A stretch of 64,000 nt of DNA, from assembly GCA_018260445.1 (NCBI GenBank), contig JAGLBE010000003.1:1-64000 (forward strand), written 5' to 3'. This DNA is from Psychrobacter sp. Lineage in GTDB: Bacteria; Pseudomonadota; Gammaproteobacteria; Pseudomonadales; Moraxellaceae. The translations under genes were made by a program, and so were the position numbers. The notes beneath the pieces were generated by a model. The model had not been told where the DNA came from, made no database searches, and saw only the letters and a program-made list of their open reading frames with translations. Below, piece by piece: positions 8,638-16,979 of this stretch (positions within the stretch are counted from its first letter, which is position 1; each line of letters begins with the position of its first letter).

Positions 8638-8785
8638 AACCGAGAGGTGTTGCAACACGATGGGAGCGATTTTTGGTAACGTGACAGGTTAAAAGATGGT
8701 TTATTATTAGTCTGGTGTTTGCATCTTTTTTCTCCTAAGTGTCAGGCTCGGTGTATTGCCCACTAGATTTGGGTGATGTAGGTTT
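8638..8785 (+). promoter_or_regulatory. Candidate S-adenosylhomocysteine (SAH) riboswitch upstream of ahcY
   Basis: The conserved core of the SAH riboswitch is recognisable. The 5' side reads CCGAGAGGTGTTGCAAC (from 8640) and the 3' side reads GTCAGGCTCGG (8741-8751). P1 is ACCGAG (8639-8644) with CTCGGT (8747-8752). P2 begins ACAC...GGAG and closes with CTCC...GTGTCAGG. This agrees with the known arrangement (GCAAC into P2, then CAGGCUCGG). The 3' pseudoknot strand is weak: GGTG can pair with CACT in 8761-8764. The known class turns on SAH hydrolase genes when SAH builds up, which matches the downstream ahcY. The ~260-nt gap to ahcY is longer than usual. Confidence 0.6.
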
Positions 8786-9046
8786 AAATTTAGCTGTTTT
8801 GTTAATAAGGTCGCTTATAGCGGCGAGAGCCGTGGTAATTAGCCCTTTTTAATCATTTTTAATCTGTTTTTGCTGCGCTATTTTTACAGTTTTGACTATT
8901 TGCAGTAGTTAATTTGCAGTAGTTAAGTAGTATAGTGAATGGCGTCAAAAACGGCTTTAAAAGCAGATAGCTTTATTGATTATTGATTTGTTAACGACAC
9001 CTGCGCCTTCTGTTTACCTTACTTTAACCACACCAAGGAGCTCGAG

Positions 9047-10501
9047 ATGGACGCAGTGTCTAACATCGATTCAAATAGCCATGCAACAAACCATGCAACA
9101 AACCATGCAAGCCATTCAACCCATGCGGTAGATTATAAAGTGGCCGATATCAGCCTTGCCGACTATGGCCGCCGTGAAATATCACTTGCTGAAGCTGAAA
9201 TGCCCGCTTTAATGGGGCTACGCGAACGCTACCAAAGCGAACAACCGCTTAAAGACGCCAAAATTCTTGGCTGTATTCACATGACCATTCAGACCGCTGT
9301 ACTTATTGAAACTTTAGTGGCACTTGGCGCCGAAGTGCGCTGGACGTCTTGCAACATTTTTTCGACCCAAGACCATGCTGCCGCCGCTATTGCCGCTAGT
9401 GGCGTGCCTGTGTTTGCTTGGAAAGGCGAAACCGAAGCGGAATATGAATGGTGTTTGCGCCAGCAGCTATTTGTTGGCGGCGAAGACAACGGCCAGCTGT
9501 GGGATGCTAACCTAATTTTGGATGATGGCGGCGATTTAACGGCCCTTATCCATAACGATTATCCACAAATGCTGGCCAGTATCAATGGTATCTCCGAAGA
9601 GACCACAACCGGTGTGCATCGTCTGATTGAGATGCTCAATAAAGGCACCTTAAAAGTACCAGCGATTAACGTGAATGATGCCGTCACCAAATCAAAAAAT
9701 GACAACAAATACGGCTGTCGTCATAGCCTAAACGATGCCATCAAACGTGGCACTGATATGCTCTTGGCAGGTCGCCGGGCGCTGGTGGTGGGCTATGGCG
9801 ATGTGGGCAAAGGCTCAGCGCAAAGCTTGCGCCAAGAGGGCATGATTGTACGTGTCTCTGAGGTGGATCCTATTTGTGCGATGCAGGCGTGCATGGATGG
9901 TTTTGAGCTGGTGTCGCCTTACATTGATGGCAACAATACCAACTCGGCAGCAGGGGTTAATCAGCGCTTGATGCAAGATACCGATTTGATTGTCACTACC
10001 ACGGGTAATTATCACGTTTGTGACAAACATATGCTTGCGGCGTTAAAATCAGGCGCAGTGGTGTGTAATATCGGTCACTTTGATACCGAAATTGACACCC
10101 AATTTATGCGCGACAACTGGCGCTGGGAGGAGATTAAGCCGCAAGTACACCAAGTATATCGCTCCGAGGATACAGCAGATTACTTAATTTTATTGTCAGA
10201 GGGTCGTCTGGTGAACTTGGGTAATGCAACCGGGCATCCCTCACGCATTATGGATGGCTCCTTTGCCAACCAAGTATTGGCACAAATGTATCTGCACGAG
10301 CGTAAATTCTCACAGTTGCCGCTCGATGAGCAAGCGGATAATTTGTATGTACGCGTGCTGCCCAAAAAACTTGACGAAGAGGTGGCAGCTGCCATGGTAG
10401 CGGGCTTTAATGGGGTAATGACCAAGCTGACGGCTCAGCAAGCAGAATACTTGGGCGTACCAGTTATAGGACCGTTTAAACCTGATAACTATAAGTATTA
10501 G
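9047..10501 (+). CDS. ahcY: Adenosylhomocysteinase (SAH hydrolase)
   Basis: This NAD-dependent enzyme splits S-adenosylhomocysteine into homocysteine and adenosine, clearing the inhibitory by-product of methylation. The 484-residue product contains the substrate region ([29 protein letters not shown]), the NAD-binding loop [14 protein letters not shown] and the C-terminal PDNYKY. A strong ribosome-binding site (AAGGAG) 8 nt before ATG 9047 supports this start. The first ~27 residues are an unusual His/Asn/Thr-rich repeat (12-bp units CATGCAACAAAC from 9080) not needed for the fold. With metF next and metK at 48 kb it forms the activated-methyl cycle; a riboswitch lies in its leader. Confidence 0.97.
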   Translation: MDAVSNIDSNSHATNHATNHASHSTHAVDYKVADISLADYGRREISLAEAEMPALMGLRERYQSEQPLKDAKILGCIHMTIQTAVLIETLVALGAEVRWTSCNIFSTQDHAAAAIAASGVPVFAWKGETEAEYEWCLRQQLFVGGEDNGQLWDANLILDDGGDLTALIHNDYPQMLASINGISEETTTGVHRLIEMLNKGTLKVPAINVNDAVTKSKNDNKYGCRHSLNDAIKRGTDMLLAGRRALVVGYGDVGKGSAQSLRQEGMIVRVSEVDPICAMQACMDGFELVSPYIDGNNTNSAAGVNQRLMQDTDLIVTTTGNYHVCDKHMLAALKSGAVVCNIGHFDTEIDTQFMRDNWRWEEIKPQVHQVYRSEDTADYLILLSEGRLVNLGNATGHPSRIMDGSFANQVLAQMYLHERKFSQLPLDEQADNLYVRVLPKKLDEEVAAAMVAGFNGVMTKLTAQQAEYLGVPVIGPFKPDNYKY

Positions 10502-10765
10502 TCAATATTAATCAGTATCCGGTATTCGGTTTAGTTGATATTCCTTAGCTGTTTGCTGCGCAGGGCGCACTTTATATGCCTATAAGGACTAGTATCAATC
10601 ATAATGCTAAGCAGGACTGGCTATTGCTAGTCAGTCTGTACGCTGCCCTTCCTATCTTGGCTGCTCAATACATCGCATTGGGCGTACCTAGCCTAGGGGG
10701 CGCATTTCATTAAAACATAGATTTTATTTTAGGATTACCCTCTTTTTTTTGGATAACCATATACT

Positions 10766-11668
10766 ATGACCCTGCCCACTATCACCCTGCCAAAATTCTC
10801 CTTTGAATTTTTTCCGACCAAAACGGAAGACAGTGTCGAAAAACTTTACCAAACCTTTGATACCCTAAATCAATTAGCACCCAGTTATTTTTCAGTTACT
10901 TATGGCGCCGGCGGTACCACCACCGAGCGCACCTTGGGCATTGTTGCCGCCCTCCAAAATCGTGCCAACACCCCTATCGCCCCGCACATCTCTTGTATTG
11001 GCGACGATAAAGCAAAGATTGCCGGCTTACTCGATACTTATAAATCGCTTGGCATTAACCGTATCGTTGCCTTGCGTGGCGATTTACCCTCCGGTCAAGT
11101 GGGTATGGGTGAGCTGCCCTTTGCCGTTGACTTGGTGCACTTTATTCGCGAGCACAGTGGCGACCATTTTCGTATCGAAGTTGCCGCCTATCCCGAAATG
11201 CACCCACAGGCCAAAAGCTTTGATTTAGATATCAACAATTTGGTTAACAAGTTTGCAGCGGGTGCCGACTCTGCCATTACCCAATTTTTTTATAATCCAG
11301 ATAGCTATTTGTATTTGCGTGATGCGCTAGAAAAACGGGGCGTCGACACGGTTAAAAAACCGCTGGTGGCCGGTATTATGCCCATTATCAACGCCACCAA
11401 TCTCGTGCGTTTTGCCGACAGCTGCGGCGCTGACATCCCCCGTTATATCCGTAAGCAATTGGCAGACTATGGCGATGACCGCAAAGCCATTCGAGAATTT
11501 GGTTTTCAAGTGGTGGCGCGGTTGTGCGAGGATTTGATGAAAGAGGGCGTGCCGGCATTGCACTTTTATAGTATGAACCGAGTAGAGCCCAATAAAAGCC
11601 TTGTCGAAGCCTTGGGCTTAAATAGTGCTCAAACGCCGCCCCCTAGTTTAGCGACGGATAAGGCCTAA
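10766..11668 (+). CDS. metF: Methylenetetrahydrofolate reductase
   Basis: MetF reduces 5,10-methylene-THF to 5-methyl-THF using an FAD cofactor, supplying the methyl group for homocysteine remethylation. The 300-residue TIM-barrel protein shows FSFEFFPTKT near the N-terminus, SVTYGAGGTT, HISCIGDD, ALRGDLPSG, and AGADSAITQFFYNPDSY. The length matches E. coli MetF (296). It follows ahcY by 264 bp on the same strand, so the pair links SAH breakdown to homocysteine recycling. Its stop codon is only 2 bp from rsmE, indicating co-transcription. Confidence 0.96.
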   Translation: MTLPTITLPKFSFEFFPTKTEDSVEKLYQTFDTLNQLAPSYFSVTYGAGGTTTERTLGIVAALQNRANTPIAPHISCIGDDKAKIAGLLDTYKSLGINRIVALRGDLPSGQVGMGELPFAVDLVHFIREHSGDHFRIEVAAYPEMHPQAKSFDLDINNLVNKFAAGADSAITQFFYNPDSYLYLRDALEKRGVDTVKKPLVAGIMPIINATNLVRFADSCGADIPRYIRKQLADYGDDRKAIREFGFQVVARLCEDLMKEGVPALHFYSMNRVEPNKSLVEALGLNSAQTPPPSLATDKA

Positions 11669-11670
11669 GC

Positions 11671-12669
11671 ATGCGCCGTTTTTTCTTTGCCCCCAAGGTA
11701 GACACTAAGGCACTCGGAAGTCTTACGCTACAGCAGCAGGCTATCGGCGAGATTTTAACCTTACCCGATTCGGTGTATCATCATTGGTGCCGAGTGCTGC
11801 GTGCTAAGGTTGGCGAGCATAGTGTCTTTTTTGATGGACTTGGGGGCGAGGCCATCGTGATGCTCGACGCCGTGGATAACAAATCTGCCACTGCCAAGAT
11901 ACTCTCTTTTAATACGGCAGATAACACAGCGCCAAATTTTACCACGATTGCTATTGTCATGAGCCGCGGCGATAGAATGGACTATGCTATCCAAAAAGCG
12001 ACAGAGCTTGGCGCGACGGCCATTCAGCTGCTCACCAGTCAGCATAGTGAGGTGCGCTTAAAGCCGCCACAAGTGCCTAAAAAATTAGCCCATTGGCAGC
12101 AAATAGCCCTCTCTGCCTGCGAACAGTGTGGCCTGAATCGCCCACCGCTGATGTTGTCGCCGCTTAGTGTCGAGACTTATCTAGCAGGTGCAGTAGGTCA
12201 AGTGGATAAGGTCATGCAGCCATTGCAAGATAGCCCGTTTTATCAAGCGTATCAAAAAGCAGATGCCTTAAAATTGGTCTTGGCAGTGCCTGAGCTTAGC
12301 GCTCAAGATAGCTTTCAACAGGGCTTTCAAGCCAGTTCTCAAGCCAGTTCTCAAGTCAGTTCTCAAGTCAGTTCTCAAGTCAGTTCTCAAGCCAATTCTC
12401 AAAATAGCTCTCAAGATGAGCAACAACGTAAGACAACCCAAACCAGCATCGTTGCGCAACACGTTGAGCGTCATCGTCAGTCGGCTGTCAATATGGGAGG
12501 TCTGCCTCGCTTTGATATTCTCATTGGTGCAGAAGGTGGCTTATCTACTTTAGAATATACCCAAGCTTACCAATTTGGTTTTATGGCATGGCCAATAGGT
12601 GAGCGTATATTGCGTACCGAAACCGCTCCAGTCGTCGCTTTGACCCTGCTTAATCTTAGGCAGTTTTAA
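11671..12669 (+). CDS. rsmE: 16S rRNA m3U1498 methyltransferase RsmE with repeat insertion
   Basis: RsmE methylates N3 of U1498 in the 30S subunit using SAM. The N-terminal PUA-like domain (MRRFFFAP, HHWCRVLRAKVG) and the SPOUT domain (RGDRMDYAIQKATELGA, ACEQCGLNRPP, ILIGAEGGLSTLE, GERILRTETA) are all present, so the catalytic knot is intact. At 332 residues it is far longer than the usual ~243. The excess is a Ser/Gln-rich insertion at about residues 210-276, just before GAEGG, encoded by seven 12-bp units. It is translated in frame and probably forms a flexible loop. It lies 2 bp after metF. Confidence 0.93.
   Translation: MRRFFFAPKVDTKALGSLTLQQQAIGEILTLPDSVYHHWCRVLRAKVGEHSVFFDGLGGEAIVMLDAVDNKSATAKILSFNTADNTAPNFTTIAIVMSRGDRMDYAIQKATELGATAIQLLTSQHSEVRLKPPQVPKKLAHWQQIALSACEQCGLNRPPLMLSPLSVETYLAGAVGQVDKVMQPLQDSPFYQAYQKADALKLVLAVPELSAQDSFQQGFQASSQASSQVSSQVSSQVSSQANSQNSSQDEQQRKTTQTSIVAQHVERHRQSAVNMGGLPRFDILIGAEGGLSTLEYTQAYQFGFMAWPIGERILRTETAPVVALTLLNLRQF
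12331..12414 (+). repeat. 12-bp tandem array inside rsmE
   Basis: Seven in-frame 12-bp units (GYCAGTTCTCAA and variants) encode a four-residue Ser-Ser-Gln-Ala/Val period. The middle three units are identical, pointing to recent expansion; the last two are degenerate. Confidence 0.95.
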
Positions 12670-12788
12670 CCACAACAGTGCTAATCATTGCAATAAAACA
12701 GTAGGTGGTACTAATAATCTAGATTAATTAGCAAACATTTATTGATTATTACTCGAGTAAGGTTTATGGTTAGACAATCTTTGTCGTT

Positions 12789-12830
12789 TATAATGCTTTA
12801 TCTATAATGCTTTATCTATAATGCTTTATC
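12789..12830 (+). repeat. 14-bp tandem repeat carrying three TATAAT boxes
   Basis: Three exact copies of TATAATGCTTTATC lie 89-130 bp before the start of the next gene. Each unit contains a perfect -10 hexamer, so the array could offer three overlapping promoters 14 bp apart. Confidence 0.9.
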
Positions 12831-12918
12831 GTCATATGCTTAGGCGGCGCAGGGATTGTATAGGCTATTTTAAAATACTGCTCTAGGTTGTGAAATACGA
12901 CTACTCACTTTAAAACGG

Positions 12919-14646
12919 GTGCTAATAGCGCTCATGTCTTCTACTAGAAGGTCAATTTTCTCTATGATTTCAGCAGAGCTTAAGTCTTTGATTCTCAGCA
13001 AAATTTGTGAAAACTCGCAAGAGGGTATTTTTATACTTGATGAAAATCTAAAGTATGTGTGGGTCAATGAAAGCTTTAGCATGATTATTGGGTATCCTGA
13101 AGAGATGGTATTGAACAAACCTTTGACCATTGAAGAGTATAACCTTCTCAATAGTAGCGAGCAGGCCATGGCTCGGCAAGTTACCAAGGCATTGGCAACG
13201 GATGGTTATTTTCATGATAATTTAACCCTTTTAACCCGCTATGATGTGGATATCGATGCCAACGTCACTATTTGGAGAATTGAGGACGTTAATTGCCGTT
13301 TTTATGTCGGTCAATTGCGTGATATCAGTGTTGCCACGGCGACACAGCGCACCTTAGCGCACTTAATGAATTACGATCAAGTTACCGGCTTGCCAAATCG
13401 CAACTTCTTTATGAGCAAGCTTAGTGAATACATTATTGATACTTATCAAGAGCTCGCTGTCGTGCGCCTTAGTATTGACCGCTATCAAGCCATTACCCAT
13501 GCTTTTTCTGTTAAAGAGGCACACAGTTTATTAAGCCAGTTTATCAAACGTATTAATCGCTTAGAGCTGCCTAACCTTGAAGTATTTGCCCATTTTGGTG
13601 ACAATGATTTTGCCCTACTTTTTGAAACCCCGCATGCCGATGACATTCGTCCTAGTTTAGATTTGGTGATGCAGCAGTTTGAGCTGCCCTTTGCCGTGGG
13701 TGACGAACAGATATACCTGCATATTTCTGTCGGCATCAGTGCGTATCCTGTGCACGGCAATCAAATGGACCAACTGACGCGCTATGGCGAAAGGGCCATG
13801 AACCTAGTGCAGCACAATGGCGGCGATGATATTATTTGGTACCATCAAGGTATCGGCGGTGACTCTTTGCTTGACATTCAGTTAGAAAGCCAACTGCGTC
13901 AAGCATTGGCACAAAATGAGTTTGTGCCGCATTATCAGCCAAAATTTAATTTAACCACCCATAAAATTTGCGGTTTTGAAGCCTTAGTACGCTGGCAACA
14001 CCCTACCCGTGGTTTGCTTGGGCCGATGCATTTTTTACCCACCATCATCGAATCACGCTTATCTTACGAGTTGTTTTGTACGATGACCGTGATGGTGGCC
14101 AAGCAATTACAACAATGGGCTGCAAAAGGGCTGCACACCCAAATGTGTGTCAATACCGATGCCGCCGAATTTAGGCACCCTGATTTTTTAACTTTTATTC
14201 ATCAAACGTTAGAGCAGTACAGTATCAAACCGGGCAGTTTTCATATTGAAATGACCGAATCGTCGCTCATGGTGAATGATGAGCATAGCATAGCAACAGT
14301 AAAAGCACTCAAAGAGGCCGGCATCCTTGTAGCATTAGATGATTTTGGCACCGGGTATGCGTCCCTTAGTTACTTGCATCATTACCCCTTCGACTTTGTC
14401 AAAATTGATAAAAGCTTTATTGACAATATCACAACCGATGCGCGACACAAAAATATTGTAAAAGCCATCATTACCATGGCGCACAATTTGAGTATGAAAG
14501 TCGTGGCTGAGGGCATTGAAGATGCTGACCAAGCCCATCTGCTGCAAGAGCTTGGGAGTGAGTATGGGCAGGGCTACTATTTTGGCCGCCCTGTTGCTAG
14601 TGACATCGCCACTGCCATGCTGGTGGATGATGCCAATAATAAATAG
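12919..14646 (+). CDS. PAS / degenerate GGDEF / EAL cyclic-di-GMP phosphodiesterase
   Basis: The 575-residue cytosolic protein has a PAS sensor domain (~25-135, with GIFILDENLKYVWVNESF), a GGDEF-fold domain (~150-305) and an EAL domain (~325-565). The GGDEF signature is replaced by FGDND (226-230), so it should not make c-di-GMP, though it may bind GTP. The EAL domain keeps its catalytic residues: FEALVRW (353-359), EMTES, ALDDFGTGY, KIDKSF, VVAEGIED and GQGYYFGRP. It is therefore likely to break down c-di-GMP. The GTG at 12919, ATG 12934 and ATG 12964 are all possible starts; AGAAGG precedes the last by 12 nt. No membrane span is seen. Confidence 0.9.
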   Translation: MLIALMSSTRRSIFSMISAELKSLILSKICENSQEGIFILDENLKYVWVNESFSMIIGYPEEMVLNKPLTIEEYNLLNSSEQAMARQVTKALATDGYFHDNLTLLTRYDVDIDANVTIWRIEDVNCRFYVGQLRDISVATATQRTLAHLMNYDQVTGLPNRNFFMSKLSEYIIDTYQELAVVRLSIDRYQAITHAFSVKEAHSLLSQFIKRINRLELPNLEVFAHFGDNDFALLFETPHADDIRPSLDLVMQQFELPFAVGDEQIYLHISVGISAYPVHGNQMDQLTRYGERAMNLVQHNGGDDIIWYHQGIGGDSLLDIQLESQLRQALAQNEFVPHYQPKFNLTTHKICGFEALVRWQHPTRGLLGPMHFLPTIIESRLSYELFCTMTVMVAKQLQQWAAKGLHTQMCVNTDAAEFRHPDFLTFIHQTLEQYSIKPGSFHIEMTESSLMVNDEHSIATVKALKEAGILVALDDFGTGYASLSYLHHYPFDFVKIDKSFIDNITTDARHKNIVKAIITMAHNLSMKVVAEGIEDADQAHLLQELGSEYGQGYYFGRPVASDIATAMLVDDANNK

Positions 14647-15047
14647 CTTACTGGTTTGCTATCTTGATTGAAATTTTTTTGTGACCCATAAGTCTGCGGC
14701 GAAGCTTGTAAAGATACGGCTTTGCGGCTATCTTTTATATCGTAAATAACTCGTTGATATTCTTTCCACATCTCGTTCTAAATTGCTTAGTTTTACCTAA
14801 CAGACTTCGCTTACTCTTAAACGCTTACCCACTAATACCGAGTTGAATCTTGATTTTAAGTGCTTTAGAAGTGCCTTAGTTTGTCTAGATGCCAGTTTAT
14901 CGGTTGAGTGACGTTTTTGAGCTTTGTCGGTCGAGTGATAAACGACTTTCTTCATAACAGTTCTGAGCAACACGACCACCTTCTTTTTACTTTTTAGCCA
15001 TTTATATCTTATTATTTTATTTTTACTGATTTGCTAAGGACATCATT
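14647..15047. other. Intergenic region before the acyl-CoA dehydrogenases
   Basis: These 401 bp contain no recognisable terminator, RNA or protein. A 60-codon minus-strand frame (14797-14979) is Lys/Arg/Ser-rich and without family features; I leave it out. The promoter of the acyl-CoA dehydrogenase gene should be here but was not assigned. Confidence 0.4.
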
Positions 15048-16841
15048 ATGCAATATAAAGCACCTATTCGTGATATTCAGTTTGTGATGCATGACTTACT
15101 GAACAGTGTTGAGCATTACCAAACCCTTCCTGTTTATCAAGACGTCGAAGCAGATGTGATAAACAGTTATATCGAAGCTGCCGCAAGCTTTGCCGAAAAC
15201 GAACTCGCCCCTTTAAACCGCACAGGGGACATTGAGGGCTGTCAATTTAATGACGGCGTTGTCACCACGCCTAAAGGTTTTAAAGAAGCCTACAAGCAAT
15301 ACTGCGAGTTAGGCTTTGTCTCATTGGCCGCCGATGAAGAGTTTGGTGGTCAGGGCATGCCGTTTTCATTATCGACGGTGACCAATGAAATTATGGGGAC
15401 GGCCAACTGGTCTTTTTCGATGTACCCCGGCTTATCGCATGGGGCGATAGCCACTTTAGAGCATCATGGTAGCGATGCGCAAAAAGAGATTTACTTAGAA
15501 AAAATGGTCACGGGTGAGTGGTCAGGCACCATGTGTTTGACCGAAGCACATGCCGGTTCAGACCTTGGGCTTATTCGTACTAAAGCGGAACCAAGTGACG
15601 ACGGCAGCTACCGCATCACTGGGCAAAAGATATTTATCTCAGCCGGCGAGCACGATATGACGGATAATATTATCCATATCGTTTTGGCCCGTTTGCCCAA
15701 TGCGCCTGCTGGCACCAAAGGCATCTCGCTATTTATCGTGCCCAAAGTCAATATCAATGCCGAGGGCAGCTTAGGCGACCGCAACCAAGTCACTTGCGGC
15801 GCTATTGAACACAAAATGGGGATTAAAGCTTCTGCCACCTGTGTGATGAACTTTGATGGGGCTAAAGGCTTCCTGATCGGACCCGAAAACCGCGGCCTTA
15901 ACTGCATGTTTACTTTTATGAATGTGGCCCGTATTGGCACCGCTGTACAAGGGCTGACTGCCGCAGAATATGCGTTCCAAGGCTCGCTAACGTATGCCAA
16001 AGACCGCCTAGCCATGCGCTCGCTCTCTGGGGTCAAAGCGCCAGATAAAGTGGCGGATCCTATTATTGTGCATCCGGCTGTGCGCAATATGCTGTTAACC
16101 TCAAAAGCCTTTGCTGAGGGTGGTCGTGCTTTGGTCTATTACCTGTCATTATTTGCCGATACCGTTGATAAGGGTGAAGGCGATGCGCAAAAGCTTGCCG
16201 ACCAAATGTTGTCACTATTGACCCCCATTGCCAAAGCCTTTTTGACCGAAACCGGTTACGAAGCGGCCAACCACGGCGTACAAGTTTATGGCGGTCATGG
16301 TTATATCTCGGAATGGGGGATGGAGCAAAACGTCCGTGATACTCGTATTGCTTGCCTGTACGAAGGCACCACTGAAATTCAGGCCTTAGATTTATTAGGG
16401 CGCAAGGTTTTGGGCTCGCAAGGTAAAATGCTGGCTATCTTTACCAAAGAGATTCATACATTTTGCAAACAACATGCAGACGACGATTCTTTAGGTGAGT
16501 TTATTCGTCCGCTGACCAAGCTCAATAGCGAATGGGCAGATGTCACCGCCCGTATTGGCATGCAAGCCACCCAAGACCCAGATGCGGTTGGCGCAGCTGC
16601 TGTTGATTATATGTACTTTAGTGGCTATATCACTTTGGCTTATTTGTGGGCGAAAATGGCGGTCGTGGCCAAAGAAAAATTAGCAGCTGGCACCACAGAG
16701 GACGATTTTTATGAGGCGAAAGTGAAAACGGCGCAGTTTTATTTTAGTAAGCTGTTGCCACGTACCCGCACCTATCTTGCCCGTATCGACTCTGGCGCAG
16801 CGCCTTATATGAGCATGAGCGTCGACCAGTTTGCTTTTTAA
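15048..16841 (+). CDS. Acyl-CoA dehydrogenase, first of two tandem paralogues
   Basis: This is an FAD-dependent enzyme for the first step of acyl-CoA beta-oxidation. The 597-residue product is longer than the ~380-residue classical type and belongs to the long acyl-CoA dehydrogenase group with an extra C-terminal domain. Visible motifs are MCLTEAHAGSDLG (FAD contact), GIKASATCVMNFDGAKG, QVYGGHGYISEWGMEQNVRD and CLYEGTTEIQALDLLGRK. AAGGA lies before the ATG. DmdC (methylmercaptopropionyl-CoA dehydrogenase) is of similar length and architecture, so substrate cannot be fixed from sequence. The next gene is a close paralogue 138 bp downstream. Confidence 0.9.
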   Translation: MQYKAPIRDIQFVMHDLLNSVEHYQTLPVYQDVEADVINSYIEAAASFAENELAPLNRTGDIEGCQFNDGVVTTPKGFKEAYKQYCELGFVSLAADEEFGGQGMPFSLSTVTNEIMGTANWSFSMYPGLSHGAIATLEHHGSDAQKEIYLEKMVTGEWSGTMCLTEAHAGSDLGLIRTKAEPSDDGSYRITGQKIFISAGEHDMTDNIIHIVLARLPNAPAGTKGISLFIVPKVNINAEGSLGDRNQVTCGAIEHKMGIKASATCVMNFDGAKGFLIGPENRGLNCMFTFMNVARIGTAVQGLTAAEYAFQGSLTYAKDRLAMRSLSGVKAPDKVADPIIVHPAVRNMLLTSKAFAEGGRALVYYLSLFADTVDKGEGDAQKLADQMLSLLTPIAKAFLTETGYEAANHGVQVYGGHGYISEWGMEQNVRDTRIACLYEGTTEIQALDLLGRKVLGSQGKMLAIFTKEIHTFCKQHADDDSLGEFIRPLTKLNSEWADVTARIGMQATQDPDAVGAAAVDYMYFSGYITLAYLWAKMAVVAKEKLAAGTTEDDFYEAKVKTAQFYFSKLLPRTRTYLARIDSGAAPYMSMSVDQFAF

Positions 16842-16979
16842 ATGACCAAATTTTTAGCTAAAAACCAGTGACTTCATTTAAGAGCGTGTTAGTCACCAAG
16901 TGCCTAACACGCCAAAACATATTAAATGTAGCCTGTTATTTAATTCCCCTATAGCATCATCAATAATTAAGGAAGATAT

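Larger units (their letters stand above)
8125..9046. other. Porin-ahcY intergenic region with riboswitch and long leader
   Basis: This 922-bp gap holds the divergent porin promoter region (8125-8580, nothing specific assigned), a sigma-70-like promoter at 8602-8630, a candidate SAH riboswitch (8638-8785) and a further ~260-nt leader. The leader has a small CGGC-GAGA-GCCG hairpin at 8821-8832 and a T run at 8846-8850. No open frame in it looks coding. Confidence 0.55.

Noticed and set aside
14797-14979. 60-codon minus-strand basic frame
   Set aside because: There is no ribosome-binding site or family similarity; the composition follows from an AT-rich spacer.
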